NCBI GenBank assembly: GCA_017445015.1
Contig: JAFSVL010000026.1
Coordinates: 1 to 38,235, forward strand
From: Bacteroidales bacterium
GTDB taxonomy: Bacteria > Bacteroidota > Bacteroidia > Bacteroidales > UBA932
Length of the DNA stretch: 38,235 bases
Direction of reading: 5' to 3'
A program made the translations under genes and the position numbers. Each line of letters opens with the position of its first letter. Within the stretch, counting starts at the first letter, position 1. This document shows, piece after piece, positions 18,755-26,998 of this stretch. Below the pieces are notes generated by a model. That model ran no database searches. It was not told the DNA's origin and was given only the letters and a program-made list of their open reading frames with translations.

Positions 18755-21511
18755 TTATTTATAATAGGCCTCTCCCAACGCGGCCAGCGTGGAGGGAACA
18801 GGATAGGAACAACCAGCGGGAATCTCCCAGCCGGAGGACTGGTATCTCACAGAAGGACTTCCAAAGCTGAGAAAATATGTCTGACCTTTTGTGGAGAAGG
18901 ACTCGCAGAACGCCGCGCTGGTGAGGTTCGCCAGGGTCGATTGGGTAACGTTGACTGCCGTTGCGTTACCGCTGCCTCCAATGGTCTGGCTGTTATTATC
19001 CACGAGATAGTAGTTCTCCGCCATGTAGCCGTAGGGCATTGCCCCGACAAAGCCTCCCTTATTGGATGTTGCCGTGCAAACCAGATTGGCATTTTCCACC
19101 AGTGAGATGTTGTTGCGCACGCGTACCCTGTTGAAATTAGTGGCAACGCTTGCCGTAACATTCCCGGCGAAAACACCCATATAAGGACGGGCACCTGCCG
19201 AAAGTCTCTGGTTCAGACCGATGCAGTTGTCCAGTGCCATATACTGGTCCGTGATGGTTGAGTGTCTCAACATTCGCCCAACGACACCGCCCAGGTTGGC
19301 GGAACCGCTGGTGCGGGTACAGGTGACATCGTTCGCGGCCAGGCAGTCATAGACATACTGGCGGCCATAATCCGCTCCCGCCGTGGTGCAGTACATGAGG
19401 CCCACGATGCCGCCGATGTCATAGCCGGCGCCCGTGACGGAACCCTTTGCGGAACAGGTGTTGAGGATGCCGCTGTACATTTCTCCTGCAATTCCCCCTA
19501 CGCAGTCCTGACCGTTCAGCGTGGCCGATATCGCAGCATTCGAGCGGCATTTTTCCACACGGGGGAAGGCCGAGTTGTTGCCAAGGCCGCCCACGATGCC
19601 ACCCACTTTGGCGCTGCCGCTCACATCGCCCGTATTGACGCATCCGGTAATGGTGCCGGTATAGATGCGGGAAGCAATTCCTCCCATATAAGAGGCCCCG
19701 GCGGTTCCGCCGTCCACTTCTCCGTTATTGGTACAATTCTCAACCTTGGCCGTGGCGCCGTTGACCAGACAGATGATACCGCCGGCATTGGCCCCGCTGC
19801 TGCTCACGCTCACATCACCGTTATTGACGCAGCCGGTCAAGGTGCAGTTGGCGGCAATGATGCAGGTGATTCCGCCGGGTCTGGCGTTTCCTGTCCAGGT
19901 ATTGGAAATTGCACCCTCGTTATTACACAACTCAATCTTTGTCCGGGAATTGGCAGATGACAATATCCCGGCGCAGCGGGCCGTGGCGGCTTCTATGTCT
20001 GCATAGTTGGTGCAGTCCGTAATCTCGTTGATGATGGATGCGGCGCCCGTGTTGCTCAGTCCGGCAATACCGGCCACCTGTACGCTCAAGGCACCGTTTG
20101 TCTCGTTGGAGGAAGACTGCCCGGCGCTTACCTTACCGTAGTTATTAAGGCTGATAATCTGGGAAATCCCCGAGATGGCATCGCCATAGACGTAACCCAC
20201 CATCGCCATCTCCACCCGGCTCGGGGAGCTGTTGACGGGGATGGTCATCGGATAGTAATTGGTCACGTTCAGGATAGTAGAGCCATAACTGACCCCGGCT
20301 ACGGCGCCGGCGTCCATCCGGCCTGTGGGAGTAGCCACCAGTTTGCCGGTATCGCCGTCAGCAGCGCCCAGCGTAAGGTCCTTGACCGTCGCCTTGTACA
20401 GGATGCCGAACAGACCGTAGGAAGAATATTCGGCGGGAGAAGCCGTCATGTCGAGGTTTTTGATGGCATGCCCGCCGCCATTGAACGTGCCTTTGAAGGC
20501 GGGTTCCGTCCAGGTGGCGGAAACCGAACCGGACTCCGTAGGTTCAAACGTACCGTTGCCGATGGGGGTCCAGCCGCTTACGCCGCCGAGGTCCAGATCC
20601 TTTTGCATCGTGACCTCCGCACCCTGGAACCGCGCATTGGAGGCGTTGACGCCTTCAGCGAACTGGAGCAAGTCAACGGGACATCTCAGGGCAATCTGCA
20701 TGACCTGCACAGGGGCTACGCTGCGCAGATTCTTCTTGATGGTGTACTGGGCGCCTCCCGCCCAGACATGATTCCCTTCCGTATTGACCGCTACGGCATA
20801 AGAACCGGCATCGGTCTCGGCTCGCAGGGAAAGGCTCTCCCCTACCGTACAAGGCGGAATCATCATATAGGCGTTTACCACCTTCTGTGCATCGGGAAGG
20901 GCGCCTGAGAGCCACAAGGTATGCTTGAAAGCGTCCGCATCATCAAGATACACGCTGTAAACCTCAGTCACCTCGTCGGGAAACTGGAGACGCATCTGAA
21001 GCACCCCGTTCTGATCTATGCTGCCGCCGTGCTCTTCGGCCCAGTCCGCGGAGAAGGTGATATCGTCATAGCTGTCAACTCCGGAGAGCACTACGACATA
21101 TTCAAGGTGATCCGTGGATGAATTGCCGGCCTGGACCTGCCCGTCGTAGGCGTCGCCCCCAAAAGCGGAGGCTCCGCCGTATGTGATGGTGTACGGACCG
21201 TCGCCGGGCGCGGTACCCGTAAACGTTGCGCTGTGCCCGTCTTCACTGATGCTCTGGGCATCGATGGTAAACACCTGGGTAGTTGCGCCGGAGACCGTCA
21301 GCTGGTCGTCCGCCTGCCACTGAAGGACGGCACGCTTGAAATCATCGGCCTCGGTAATGGACACCCTGCCGGCATCTTCGGGCACGGATACCCGGATGGT
21401 AACGGTTTCTGCCCCTTCCGGCTCTACGGATTCAGGGGATTCAACGGCGCAGGATGCGAAAAAAGACAGCGCGGCAATCGCCGCAAACCAATAAGAATAA
21501 TTACGTTTCAT
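18755..21511 (-). CDS. GLUG-repeat surface lipoprotein preceding susC
   Basis: 918 aa. Lipoprotein signal with FASC (Cys21), then AVESPESVEPEGAE, strongly acidic as in surface-exported lipoproteins. Residues about 35-300 form a divergent fimbrillin-like N-domain (RVSITEADDF..VLQWQADDQLTVSG; YMMIPP). About 305-830 carry GLUG-type repeats (FNGGGHAIKNLDM, GLFGILYKATVKDLTLG, many CTNxGxVxGG units), predicted to form a beta-helix. The last 90 residues lack repeats and resemble no domain I know. No catalytic motif is visible. It lies 18 bases after the 51-aa peptide gene and 27 before susC, so it is presumably a glycan-binding or adhesin-like component of the same surface apparatus. Confidence 0.8.
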   Translation of the reverse strand: MKRNYSYWFAAIAALSFFASCAVESPESVEPEGAETVTIRVSVPEDAGRVSITEADDFKRAVLQWQADDQLTVSGATTQVFTIDAQSISEDGHSATFTGTAPGDGPYTITYGGASAFGGDAYDGQVQAGNSSTDHLEYVVVLSGVDSYDDITFSADWAEEHGGSIDQNGVLQMRLQFPDEVTEVYSVYLDDADAFKHTLWLSGALPDAQKVVNAYMMIPPCTVGESLSLRAETDAGSYAVAVNTEGNHVWAGGAQYTIKKNLRSVAPVQVMQIALRCPVDLLQFAEGVNASNARFQGAEVTMQKDLDLGGVSGWTPIGNGTFEPTESGSVSATWTEPAFKGTFNGGGHAIKNLDMTASPAEYSSYGLFGILYKATVKDLTLGAADGDTGKLVATPTGRMDAGAVAGVSYGSTILNVTNYYPMTIPVNSSPSRVEMAMVGYVYGDAISGISQIISLNNYGKVSAGQSSSNETNGALSVQVAGIAGLSNTGAASIINEITDCTNYADIEAATARCAGILSSANSRTKIELCNNEGAISNTWTGNARPGGITCIIAANCTLTGCVNNGDVSVSSSGANAGGIICLVNGATAKVENCTNNGEVDGGTAGASYMGGIASRIYTGTITGCVNTGDVSGSAKVGGIVGGLGNNSAFPRVEKCRSNAAISATLNGQDCVGGIAGEMYSGILNTCSAKGSVTGAGYDIGGIVGLMYCTTAGADYGRQYVYDCLAANDVTCTRTSGSANLGGVVGRMLRHSTITDQYMALDNCIGLNQRLSAGARPYMGVFAGNVTASVATNFNRVRVRNNISLVENANLVCTATSNKGGFVGAMPYGYMAENYYLVDNNSQTIGGSGNATAVNVTQSTLANLTSAAFCESFSTKGQTYFLSFGSPSVRYQSSGWEIPAGCSYPVPSTLAALGEAYYK

Positions 21512-21529
21512 AGTGTATTCCTCCGCAAT

Positions 21530-21685
21530 TTAAAGTTCATCGAATTCATCTTCATCGACCGGATTGTCCAACATGTCGTGAAGACTTCCCAGAAGAACCA
21601 ACTTCAATTGCCAGAATGCGACGCTGCACTCCGGGGAGGAATACGTCCCTCTCTTAAGTATTGATGGGGGGGTAAAATGACTCAT
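21530..21685 (-). CDS. 51-aa conserved-motif small protein (peptide 1), first gene of the operon
   Basis: The ATG at 21685 lies about 60 bases downstream of a promoter-like box and reads 51 codons to a TAA at 21530, with 18 bases before the 918-aa lipoprotein gene. The peptide contains GTYSSPECSVAFWQLKLVLL and ends in a strongly acidic tail (NPVDEDEFDEL). No signal peptide. It shares with the 42-aa peptide at 9342 the order TYxxP, V, L, LL, S and then an acidic tail, and it fits the loose family of short Bacteroidales proteins near GLUG/fimbrillin lipoproteins. It could also act as a translated leader. Function is not known; reality is supported by the shared motif and position but less firmly than for peptide 2. 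Confidence 0.62.
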   Translation of the reverse strand: MSHFTPPSILKRGTYSSPECSVAFWQLKLVLLGSLHDMLDNPVDEDEFDEL

Positions 21686-21747
21686 AATCAAATACTTACG
21701 TTATTTTTTTAAATAAAACAGACGGTTATTACATTTTATTCCAACCC

Positions 21748-21755
21748 CAAATGTA
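21748..21755 (-). promoter_or_regulatory. Candidate -7 box for the lipoprotein/SusCD operon
   Basis: The very AT-rich 109 bases between the MFS gene (stop 21795) and peptide 1 (start 21685) contain TACATTTG on the minus strand, an exact TAnnTTTG. There is no clear TTTG 19-21 bases upstream, only a T-run, so a helper regulator or ECF sigma factor may be needed. Predicted transcription start is near 21743, giving a leader of about 58 bases. No strong terminator hairpin for the upstream MFS gene was found. Confidence 0.4.
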
Positions 21756-21794
21756 TAAAAATTATTAAAAAAATCGCCCAATTTTATCAATAAT

Positions 21795-23147
21795 TTAATT
21801 TTTCCGTCTCCAAATGAGAATAGGGAGAAGGAAGGAAATTATGGCGGCCCCCAGCCAGAACCAGGAGACGCAGGTATAATCATGGACGCCCGAAGCCGTG
21901 ACATGTCCGTCCAGCAGAAGCCCCGTCACGACCATCTGGATGCCGGCTGCGGCATATGATGCGATGCCGGTAATGCCGATGGCCGCTCCGCTGGCCTCGC
22001 GGGGGACAAGGTCGATGGCCATCAGCCCGGGCAGGAAGCTGATCAGCACACCTATGGCGATACCGAAAAGAACCATCGCCGTAATGTTCAGGAATCTCGA
22101 TGGCCCACCGAACAGGAAAAGCGCCAACGCGATGGATTCGAGGATACCGGCAACCAGCGCCGTCCACTTCCGGTCTCCCTGAAAGGCATAGTCGGTAAGC
22201 CAGCCCGACACCACGGTCCCGATGACGCCGAAGACGGGATTGATGGCGATGATGGCGGCGGCGCCTGCCAGATCATATCCCTTTGCCTCCTGCAAGAAGA
22301 TAGTGCCCCACTCATTGATGGCATAGCGGCTCATATACATAAAGGCGCTGGCCAGGGCAAGAACCCAGATACCCGGGTTGCAAAGGACTTCCCTTTGTGC
22401 ATTTTTGGACTTTGCAGGCATGGATGTGCCCTGCGCTTCCCCGGAAAGTTCCTCGATGGGCGGCAGGCCTTTGCTTTGTGGCGTGTCGTGCAGGAAAAGC
22501 AAAATCAGCAGTATGCCGGCGGCTCCTGCCGCAGCCGCTCCGAAGAAGCCCCATCGCCAGCCGGCGTGTGCCACCAGAAGGCCTACAAAGAGGAAGGAGA
22601 GCGCTTCCCCGATGTTGTGCGAAGCGCTGAAAAAACCGTAGAACGTGCCACGGATGCGCAGCGGAAACCAGCGGGAGAGACCGACGATGGCAGGAGGTGC
22701 ACCCATGGACTGCGCCCAGCCGTTGAGCGCCCAGCACAGCGCAAATACCGGAAACAGGGCCGCATTGGCAATATTTCCGCTGATGGCGCTTACCCCGACG
22801 ATTCCCATGACAAGATTCATCCCTGCCGATATGACAAGCCCGGTGGCCATGAAACGCTTGATATTGGCACCGTCCGCAAGAAAACCGTTCACAAGTTTTC
22901 CAACGGCATAGGTCCAATATAGGCAGGCCCCGACGATACCCAGCTGCGTCGCGTTCATCAGCCCTGCATCGATGATGGGCTGCTTCATCACGCCCAGCGA
23001 AAGCCGGCAGACATAATACAGGGCATAGGAAAGCGTAAAGGCAAGGAAACTCTGCATCCTGAGTCTCCGCCAGACCTTGTCCTGCCTTTCGGCTGCCACC
23101 CTGCTCCCGGACGGAGCGCTGATGCTGAAGAAATGTTTTAGGCTCAT
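21795..23147 (-). CDS. MFS transporter of the organophosphate:phosphate antiporter type (GlpT/UhpT-like)
   Basis: 450 aa, 12 predicted membrane segments beginning at about residue 33. The first part reads LSYALYYVCRLSLGVMKQPI with an Arg in TM1, followed by YWTYAVGKLVNGFLADGANIKRFM, which corresponds to the YGFSK..MG.VSDRSNPR loop of GlpT/UhpT. WAQSMGAPPAIVGLSRWF matches the conserved GW.QG...P...R.....W region. These transporters swap a sugar phosphate or glycerol-3-phosphate for inorganic phosphate across the inner membrane. The ATG overlaps the phosphohexomutase stop (ATGA), so it is the last gene of the nanE operon. In context, import of a hexosamine phosphate or glycerol phosphate released outside is a reasonable inference; the substrate is not proven. 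Confidence 0.75.
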   Translation of the reverse strand: MSLKHFFSISAPSGSRVAAERQDKVWRRLRMQSFLAFTLSYALYYVCRLSLGVMKQPIIDAGLMNATQLGIVGACLYWTYAVGKLVNGFLADGANIKRFMATGLVISAGMNLVMGIVGVSAISGNIANAALFPVFALCWALNGWAQSMGAPPAIVGLSRWFPLRIRGTFYGFFSASHNIGEALSFLFVGLLVAHAGWRWGFFGAAAAGAAGILLILLFLHDTPQSKGLPPIEELSGEAQGTSMPAKSKNAQREVLCNPGIWVLALASAFMYMSRYAINEWGTIFLQEAKGYDLAGAAAIIAINPVFGVIGTVVSGWLTDYAFQGDRKWTALVAGILESIALALFLFGGPSRFLNITAMVLFGIAIGVLISFLPGLMAIDLVPREASGAAIGITGIASYAAAGIQMVVTGLLLDGHVTASGVHDYTCVSWFWLGAAIISFLLPILIWRRKN

Positions 23148-24706
23148 ACGCCGAAATGTTTGCGCAATGCCATTGTCTTTTTGCGGGCGTCGGGCCCCTT
23201 GGTGCTGAAGTAGAAGCGGATTTTGGGTTCGGTACCCGACGGGCGGGCGGAGATAATATCGCCTTCGCCGGTAATGAACTGGATGACATTGGCGGCGGGG
23301 AGTCCGGTCTTCTCCGGGACCATATAATCGATGAGCTCTGCGACGGGGAGGCCGGCAAGCGTCTTCGGCGGATCGCTCCGGAGCCCTTTCAGAATACTGC
23401 GAATTTCTTCCGCCCCTTCCCTGCCCTTCTTCATCAGCGAGAAACGGGTCTCTTCCCAGAAACCATATTTATCGTATAAGTCCTGCAGCAGGTCGCAGAG
23501 GGTTTTTCCGCTGTCGGCCGCCCATGCGGCACATTCGGCAAGGAGCGCCGACGCGAGCTGGGCGTCCTTGTCGCGGACGAACTGCCCTGCGTTGAAACCG
23601 CAGCTTTCCTCGCCTCCGCAGACGAATTCGCCGTCGGCTTCATGCAGTTTCACCTGCTCGGCAAGGTATTTCCACCCCGTCAGGACATTGTGGCAGGGAA
23701 CGCCGAAATCGCGGGCGATGGCGCTGATCAGTTCCGTAGTGACGATGGTCTTGACAACGTAGCAGCCTTTATGCAGCGTCCCCAGTTCTTTGCGCCGGGT
23801 GAGGATATACCATGTAAGGAGGGCAGCCGTCTGGTTGCCGGTGAGACGGACGATCTGTCCTTCGCGGTCGCGCACTGCGGCGCCCATCCGGTCGGCGTCC
23901 GGGTCGGTGGCCAGGACCAGATCGGCCCGTTCGCGTTCCGCCACAGCAAAGGCCATCTCCCAGGCCGGAGCCTCTTCCGGGTTGGGAGAGGAGACCGTCG
24001 GGAAATTGCCGTCGTTGATATCCTGTTCCGGGACATGGAAGACCTGCTTGAATCCCAGCCGCCGGAGGCACTCCGGCACCAGACGTACCCCGCATCCGTG
24101 GAGCGGGGTATAGACGATTTTCAGGTCGGCATGGCGCCGTATCGATTCGGGAGAGAGGGTCAGCGACAGGATATCGCGGAGGTAGCATTCGTCCTCGGCT
24201 TCGCCCATTGATTCAATCTTGCCGGCGGCCATACCGGGAAGCGGGTCGAAGCGCACTTCGCCGCTGTCCTTGATCTTGCCCACTTCCGCTACGATGTCCT
24301 TGTCCACCGGCGAGGTAATCTGCCCGCCGTCCTGCCAGGACACCTTGTAGCCGTTGTATTCCGCCGGATTATGGGATGCCGTAATCATGATGCCGGCGAT
24401 GGCGCCTTTGAGCCGGATTGCGTAGCTCATTTCGGGTGTAGGCCGCAGACTTTCAAAGAGATGGACGTCGATTCCATTGGCCGAGAGCACGCGGGCCGCC
24501 GTCCGGGCGAAGGCCTCGGAGTTGTTGCGGCAGTCATAGGAAATGACGACCGATGCGGGCGACCCGCCGGTGAATTTCCGGATATAGTTCGAAAGGCCCT
24601 GGGTAGCCATCGCGACGGTCATTTCGTTCATTCTGTCGCTACCGGGCCCCATCACGGCCCGCAGGCCGCCTGTGCCGAATTCCAGTTCAAAGTTTACTTT
24701 TTCCAT
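23144..24706 (-). CDS. Phospho-sugar mutase (phosphoglucomutase/phosphomannomutase family)
   Basis: 520 aa from the ATG at 24706; a TTG seven codons upstream would overlap the previous gene and is less likely. All four alpha-D-phosphohexomutase loops are present: catalytic TASHNPAEYNGY with phospho-Ser at 111, metal loop TDPDADRMG, sugar-binding GGEESCGF, and phosphate-binding RPSGTEPKIRFY. It interconverts hexose or hexosamine 6- and 1-phosphates in the cytosol. Most Bacteroidota relatives are nearer 570-580 aa with about 45 extra residues before the EFGTGGLRG motif; here that motif starts at residue 9, so the N-terminus is shortened. Between a nucleotidyltransferase and a sugar-phosphate transporter, it probably supplies the 1-phosphate for nucleotide-sugar synthesis. 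Confidence 0.9.
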   Translation of the reverse strand: MEKVNFELEFGTGGLRAVMGPGSDRMNEMTVAMATQGLSNYIRKFTGGSPASVVISYDCRNNSEAFARTAARVLSANGIDVHLFESLRPTPEMSYAIRLKGAIAGIMITASHNPAEYNGYKVSWQDGGQITSPVDKDIVAEVGKIKDSGEVRFDPLPGMAAGKIESMGEAEDECYLRDILSLTLSPESIRRHADLKIVYTPLHGCGVRLVPECLRRLGFKQVFHVPEQDINDGNFPTVSSPNPEEAPAWEMAFAVAERERADLVLATDPDADRMGAAVRDREGQIVRLTGNQTAALLTWYILTRRKELGTLHKGCYVVKTIVTTELISAIARDFGVPCHNVLTGWKYLAEQVKLHEADGEFVCGGEESCGFNAGQFVRDKDAQLASALLAECAAWAADSGKTLCDLLQDLYDKYGFWEETRFSLMKKGREGAEEIRSILKGLRSDPPKTLAGLPVAELIDYMVPEKTGLPAANVIQFITGEGDIISARPSGTEPKIRFYFSTKGPDARKKTMALRKHFGV

Positions 24707-24717
24707 GTGTGTCTCAT

Positions 24718-25650
24718 TTATTTCCAAAGAGGGGAAGGATATATTCCCGCATCGGTCAGCTCGCGGAAACGTTCCACGACGGCCGGCCGGTCTTCCCGGT
24801 ACGTCACGCCGAACCAGTGCGAAGGCGTGGACAGGACTTCGCAGTATCCAAGACCTTCCTTGATGATGCAGTCAAAAACGAAAGGCGGGTCGAATTCCTT
24901 TCCGGGAAGCCGTCCGTCGCCGCTTAAAAAAGTCTTGAATACCTCTTCCGTTCTATCGAAATAATCCGGCGTCAGGCAGAACATGTTCATTGAGCAAAGC
25001 GCCTGTCCGTCCAGAAGGGCCTCCTCTCCCGTAATGGCGTTGATTCCCCGGGCAATCCCCTGCGCGTCTTTTCGGATCTTCAGATGCTGGACCATGGACT
25101 TCAGCCGGCGCTGTGAATCGTAGAAGCAGATGCCCCGGTTGACGCCGCCCGCATCCGTTAGTGTGTTCTCGAGGGTAAACCCGAGGACGGCGGATTCCCC
25201 TTTGGCCTCTTGATGCGCCTGGCACCAATCCGCGGCGATCAGGAAGGTTTCCCTGCCGTAATAGTCATCTCCGTTGATGGTGACGAAAGGTTCGTGGATG
25301 ATGTGACGCGCCACCAGTATGGCATGACCGGTACCCCAGGGCTTTTCACGGCCTTCCGGCACACCGTACCCCTCCGGGAGCATATTCAGTTCCTGGCTGA
25401 CGAAGTGGAATTCCACCTTCTTCCCGTCCGGCCCGGTCAGTCCGGCATACTTGGCCAACACGGCCTGCTCCATGGCTTCACGGAAGTATTCCCGGACAAT
25501 ATAGACAATCTTCCCGAATCCGGCCCTGACCGCATCGTAGATGGAGTAGTCGATAATGGTTTCGCCGGAGGGACCCATTCCGTCCATCTGTTTCAGGCCG
25601 CCGTACCGGCTTCCCATTCCGGCTGCGAAAACAAGCAGTGTGGGTTTCAT
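24718..25650 (-). CDS. Sugar-1-phosphate nucleotidyltransferase
   Basis: 310 aa. The N-terminus carries the nucleotidyltransferase signature VFAAGMGSRYGGLKQ (residues 7-21, the G-x-G-S/T-R type loop), followed by GMGPSGETIIDYSIYDA. WGTGHAILVA and INGDDYYG (the metal-binding Asp pair) complete the GT-A-like pyrophosphorylase fold. It joins a sugar-1-phosphate to a nucleoside triphosphate. No left-handed beta-helix acetyltransferase domain follows, so it is not GlmU. The ATG overlaps the metallophosphoesterase stop (ATGA), and an 11-base gap leads to the mutase. With NanE and the mutase, UDP-GlcNAc or a similar nucleotide amino sugar is a fitting product, but specificity cannot be read from the sequence. 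Confidence 0.82.
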   Translation of the reverse strand: MKPTLLVFAAGMGSRYGGLKQMDGMGPSGETIIDYSIYDAVRAGFGKIVYIVREYFREAMEQAVLAKYAGLTGPDGKKVEFHFVSQELNMLPEGYGVPEGREKPWGTGHAILVARHIIHEPFVTINGDDYYGRETFLIAADWCQAHQEAKGESAVLGFTLENTLTDAGGVNRGICFYDSQRRLKSMVQHLKIRKDAQGIARGINAITGEEALLDGQALCSMNMFCLTPDYFDRTEEVFKTFLSGDGRLPGKEFDPPFVFDCIIKEGLGYCEVLSTPSHWFGVTYREDRPAVVERFRELTDAGIYPSPLWK

Positions 25651-26996
25651 TTTCTCTTTCGTTTGTCGAATGTGAGATTGTCCAGGACTTCCCCGCTCAT
25701 CAGATTATAGGCTATGACGCGGAGTTTTCCCTTCTCGACCTTTCCTTCGATGACTGTCGGGAATTTGCCGGCATCGGGATGACGATTGGCCCCTTTCCCT
25801 TCGAATCCCATTTCAGGTCCTCCGCCTACAATCTGGCCCCAGGGCCTCTCTTTTGTCGGGGCGTCGTAGCGGTAACGGTGCTGGTGGCCGGTAATGATGA
25901 GCTGGCATCCGGCCTTCTCCAGAAGCGGAGTCCACATCCGGGCGCAAGGACGCTGCCATTCGGCCCAGGTAAGCGTGTAACGGGAATCCGTGTCGTCAGG
26001 ATAGATGTCTCCGGGGTTGTGGAGCGGGTCGGCATCGAATAGTGGAATATGGCAAAAGGCGACCAGGAAGGGGGCGTTTTTGATTTCTTTCAGGCTCAGG
26101 ACATCCTTCAGCCAGAGCGTCTGGGCCTTGCGGTATTCTGTATAATTGAACAGTCCCGCGAATTTCGGATTCGTATCGACCTTGTCTTCGCCGGTATCGA
26201 GTCCTATCATCGCGATATCGCCCATCCTCACGGCGAAATTCCGGCCGAGATCCCAGTCCCTGGAAGAGCGTTCCTCCGGCTGGCGGTACATCCAGACCTT
26301 TTCCAGATGACGGTTGGCCATTCCCCGGTCGTCGTGGTTGCCCGGGCAGAACAGATAGGGTATCCCGGAGGCGTAATCCTTCCGCTCGATATCTGGATCC
26401 AGGAAGATTTTCACTTGTTCGTCGATCGTCTCGTTGACGGTGCAGGCATCCCCGTTCCAGACCACGCAGGAAGGGTTCAGCGAGACGATTTTCTCGATGG
26501 CCAGCCCGAAGGGGACCTTCTGGATATGCGTATCATTGATGACGCAGAAATGTGCTCTGGCGCCTTTCCCTGCCGTAGTGAAACTGTAAATCTGCGGGGC
26601 TTCCTCGTTTCCGGTGACGTACATTCGGTATCCGCTCCGATAGTCGATGCGGTCTGCACCGATGCGGTAATAATACTTCGTGGCGCTCCTGAGCCCGGTC
26701 AGCCGCACCAGCATCACCTTGTCGTTCATGCCCGTGACCCGGTAACCGCCGCAGACCGCTTTCCGGGCGTCCGAGAGATCCTCTTTCTCGCCATAGAGCA
26801 CATAACCGTTTGCCATATCGCTGACGGCGAAGGCGATGCCTATGGAGGTCTCCGCGTAATTCTGGAGCATCGGCGCGGAGATAATCAAGGGCCCCTGCGC
26901 CTTTGCACCCTCAGGTTCAGCACCCTTTGCCAGCGTCCCGGTCCCGGCGGCAACGACGAGAAGGGCTCCGCTGAGGAGGAAGTCTCTTCTTTTCAT
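25647..26996 (-). CDS. Exported calcineurin-like metallophosphoesterase
   Basis: 449 aa from the ATG at 26996; an upstream extension in frame runs into nanE and is not credible. It opens MKRRDFLLSGALLVV, a twin-arginine-like signal, so it probably acts in the periplasm. Residues about 38-142 form a fibronectin/purple-acid-phosphatase-type N-domain (LRSATKYYYRIG). The catalytic domain shows the binuclear-metal motifs NDTHIQ (Asp155, His157), WNGDACT, PGNHDDRG, CHIPLF and ITGHQHRYRY. It should hydrolyse phosphomonoesters or phosphodiesters. Start lies 2 bases after the nanE stop and its stop overlaps the nucleotidyltransferase start, so it belongs to the sugar-phosphate operon; it may trim phosphorylated sugars before or instead of uptake. 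Confidence 0.87.
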   Translation of the reverse strand: MKRRDFLLSGALLVVAAGTGTLAKGAEPEGAKAQGPLIISAPMLQNYAETSIGIAFAVSDMANGYVLYGEKEDLSDARKAVCGGYRVTGMNDKVMLVRLTGLRSATKYYYRIGADRIDYRSGYRMYVTGNEEAPQIYSFTTAGKGARAHFCVINDTHIQKVPFGLAIEKIVSLNPSCVVWNGDACTVNETIDEQVKIFLDPDIERKDYASGIPYLFCPGNHDDRGMANRHLEKVWMYRQPEERSSRDWDLGRNFAVRMGDIAMIGLDTGEDKVDTNPKFAGLFNYTEYRKAQTLWLKDVLSLKEIKNAPFLVAFCHIPLFDADPLHNPGDIYPDDTDSRYTLTWAEWQRPCARMWTPLLEKAGCQLIITGHQHRYRYDAPTKERPWGQIVGGGPEMGFEGKGANRHPDAGKFPTVIEGKVEKGKLRVIAYNLMSGEVLDNLTFDKRKRK

Positions 26997-26998
26997 CG

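Noticed and set aside
213-21511. CRISPR-like or tandem DNA repeats
   Set aside because: The recurring short similarities are degenerate protein-level GLUG repeats inside open reading frames, with no constant repeat length or unique spacers.
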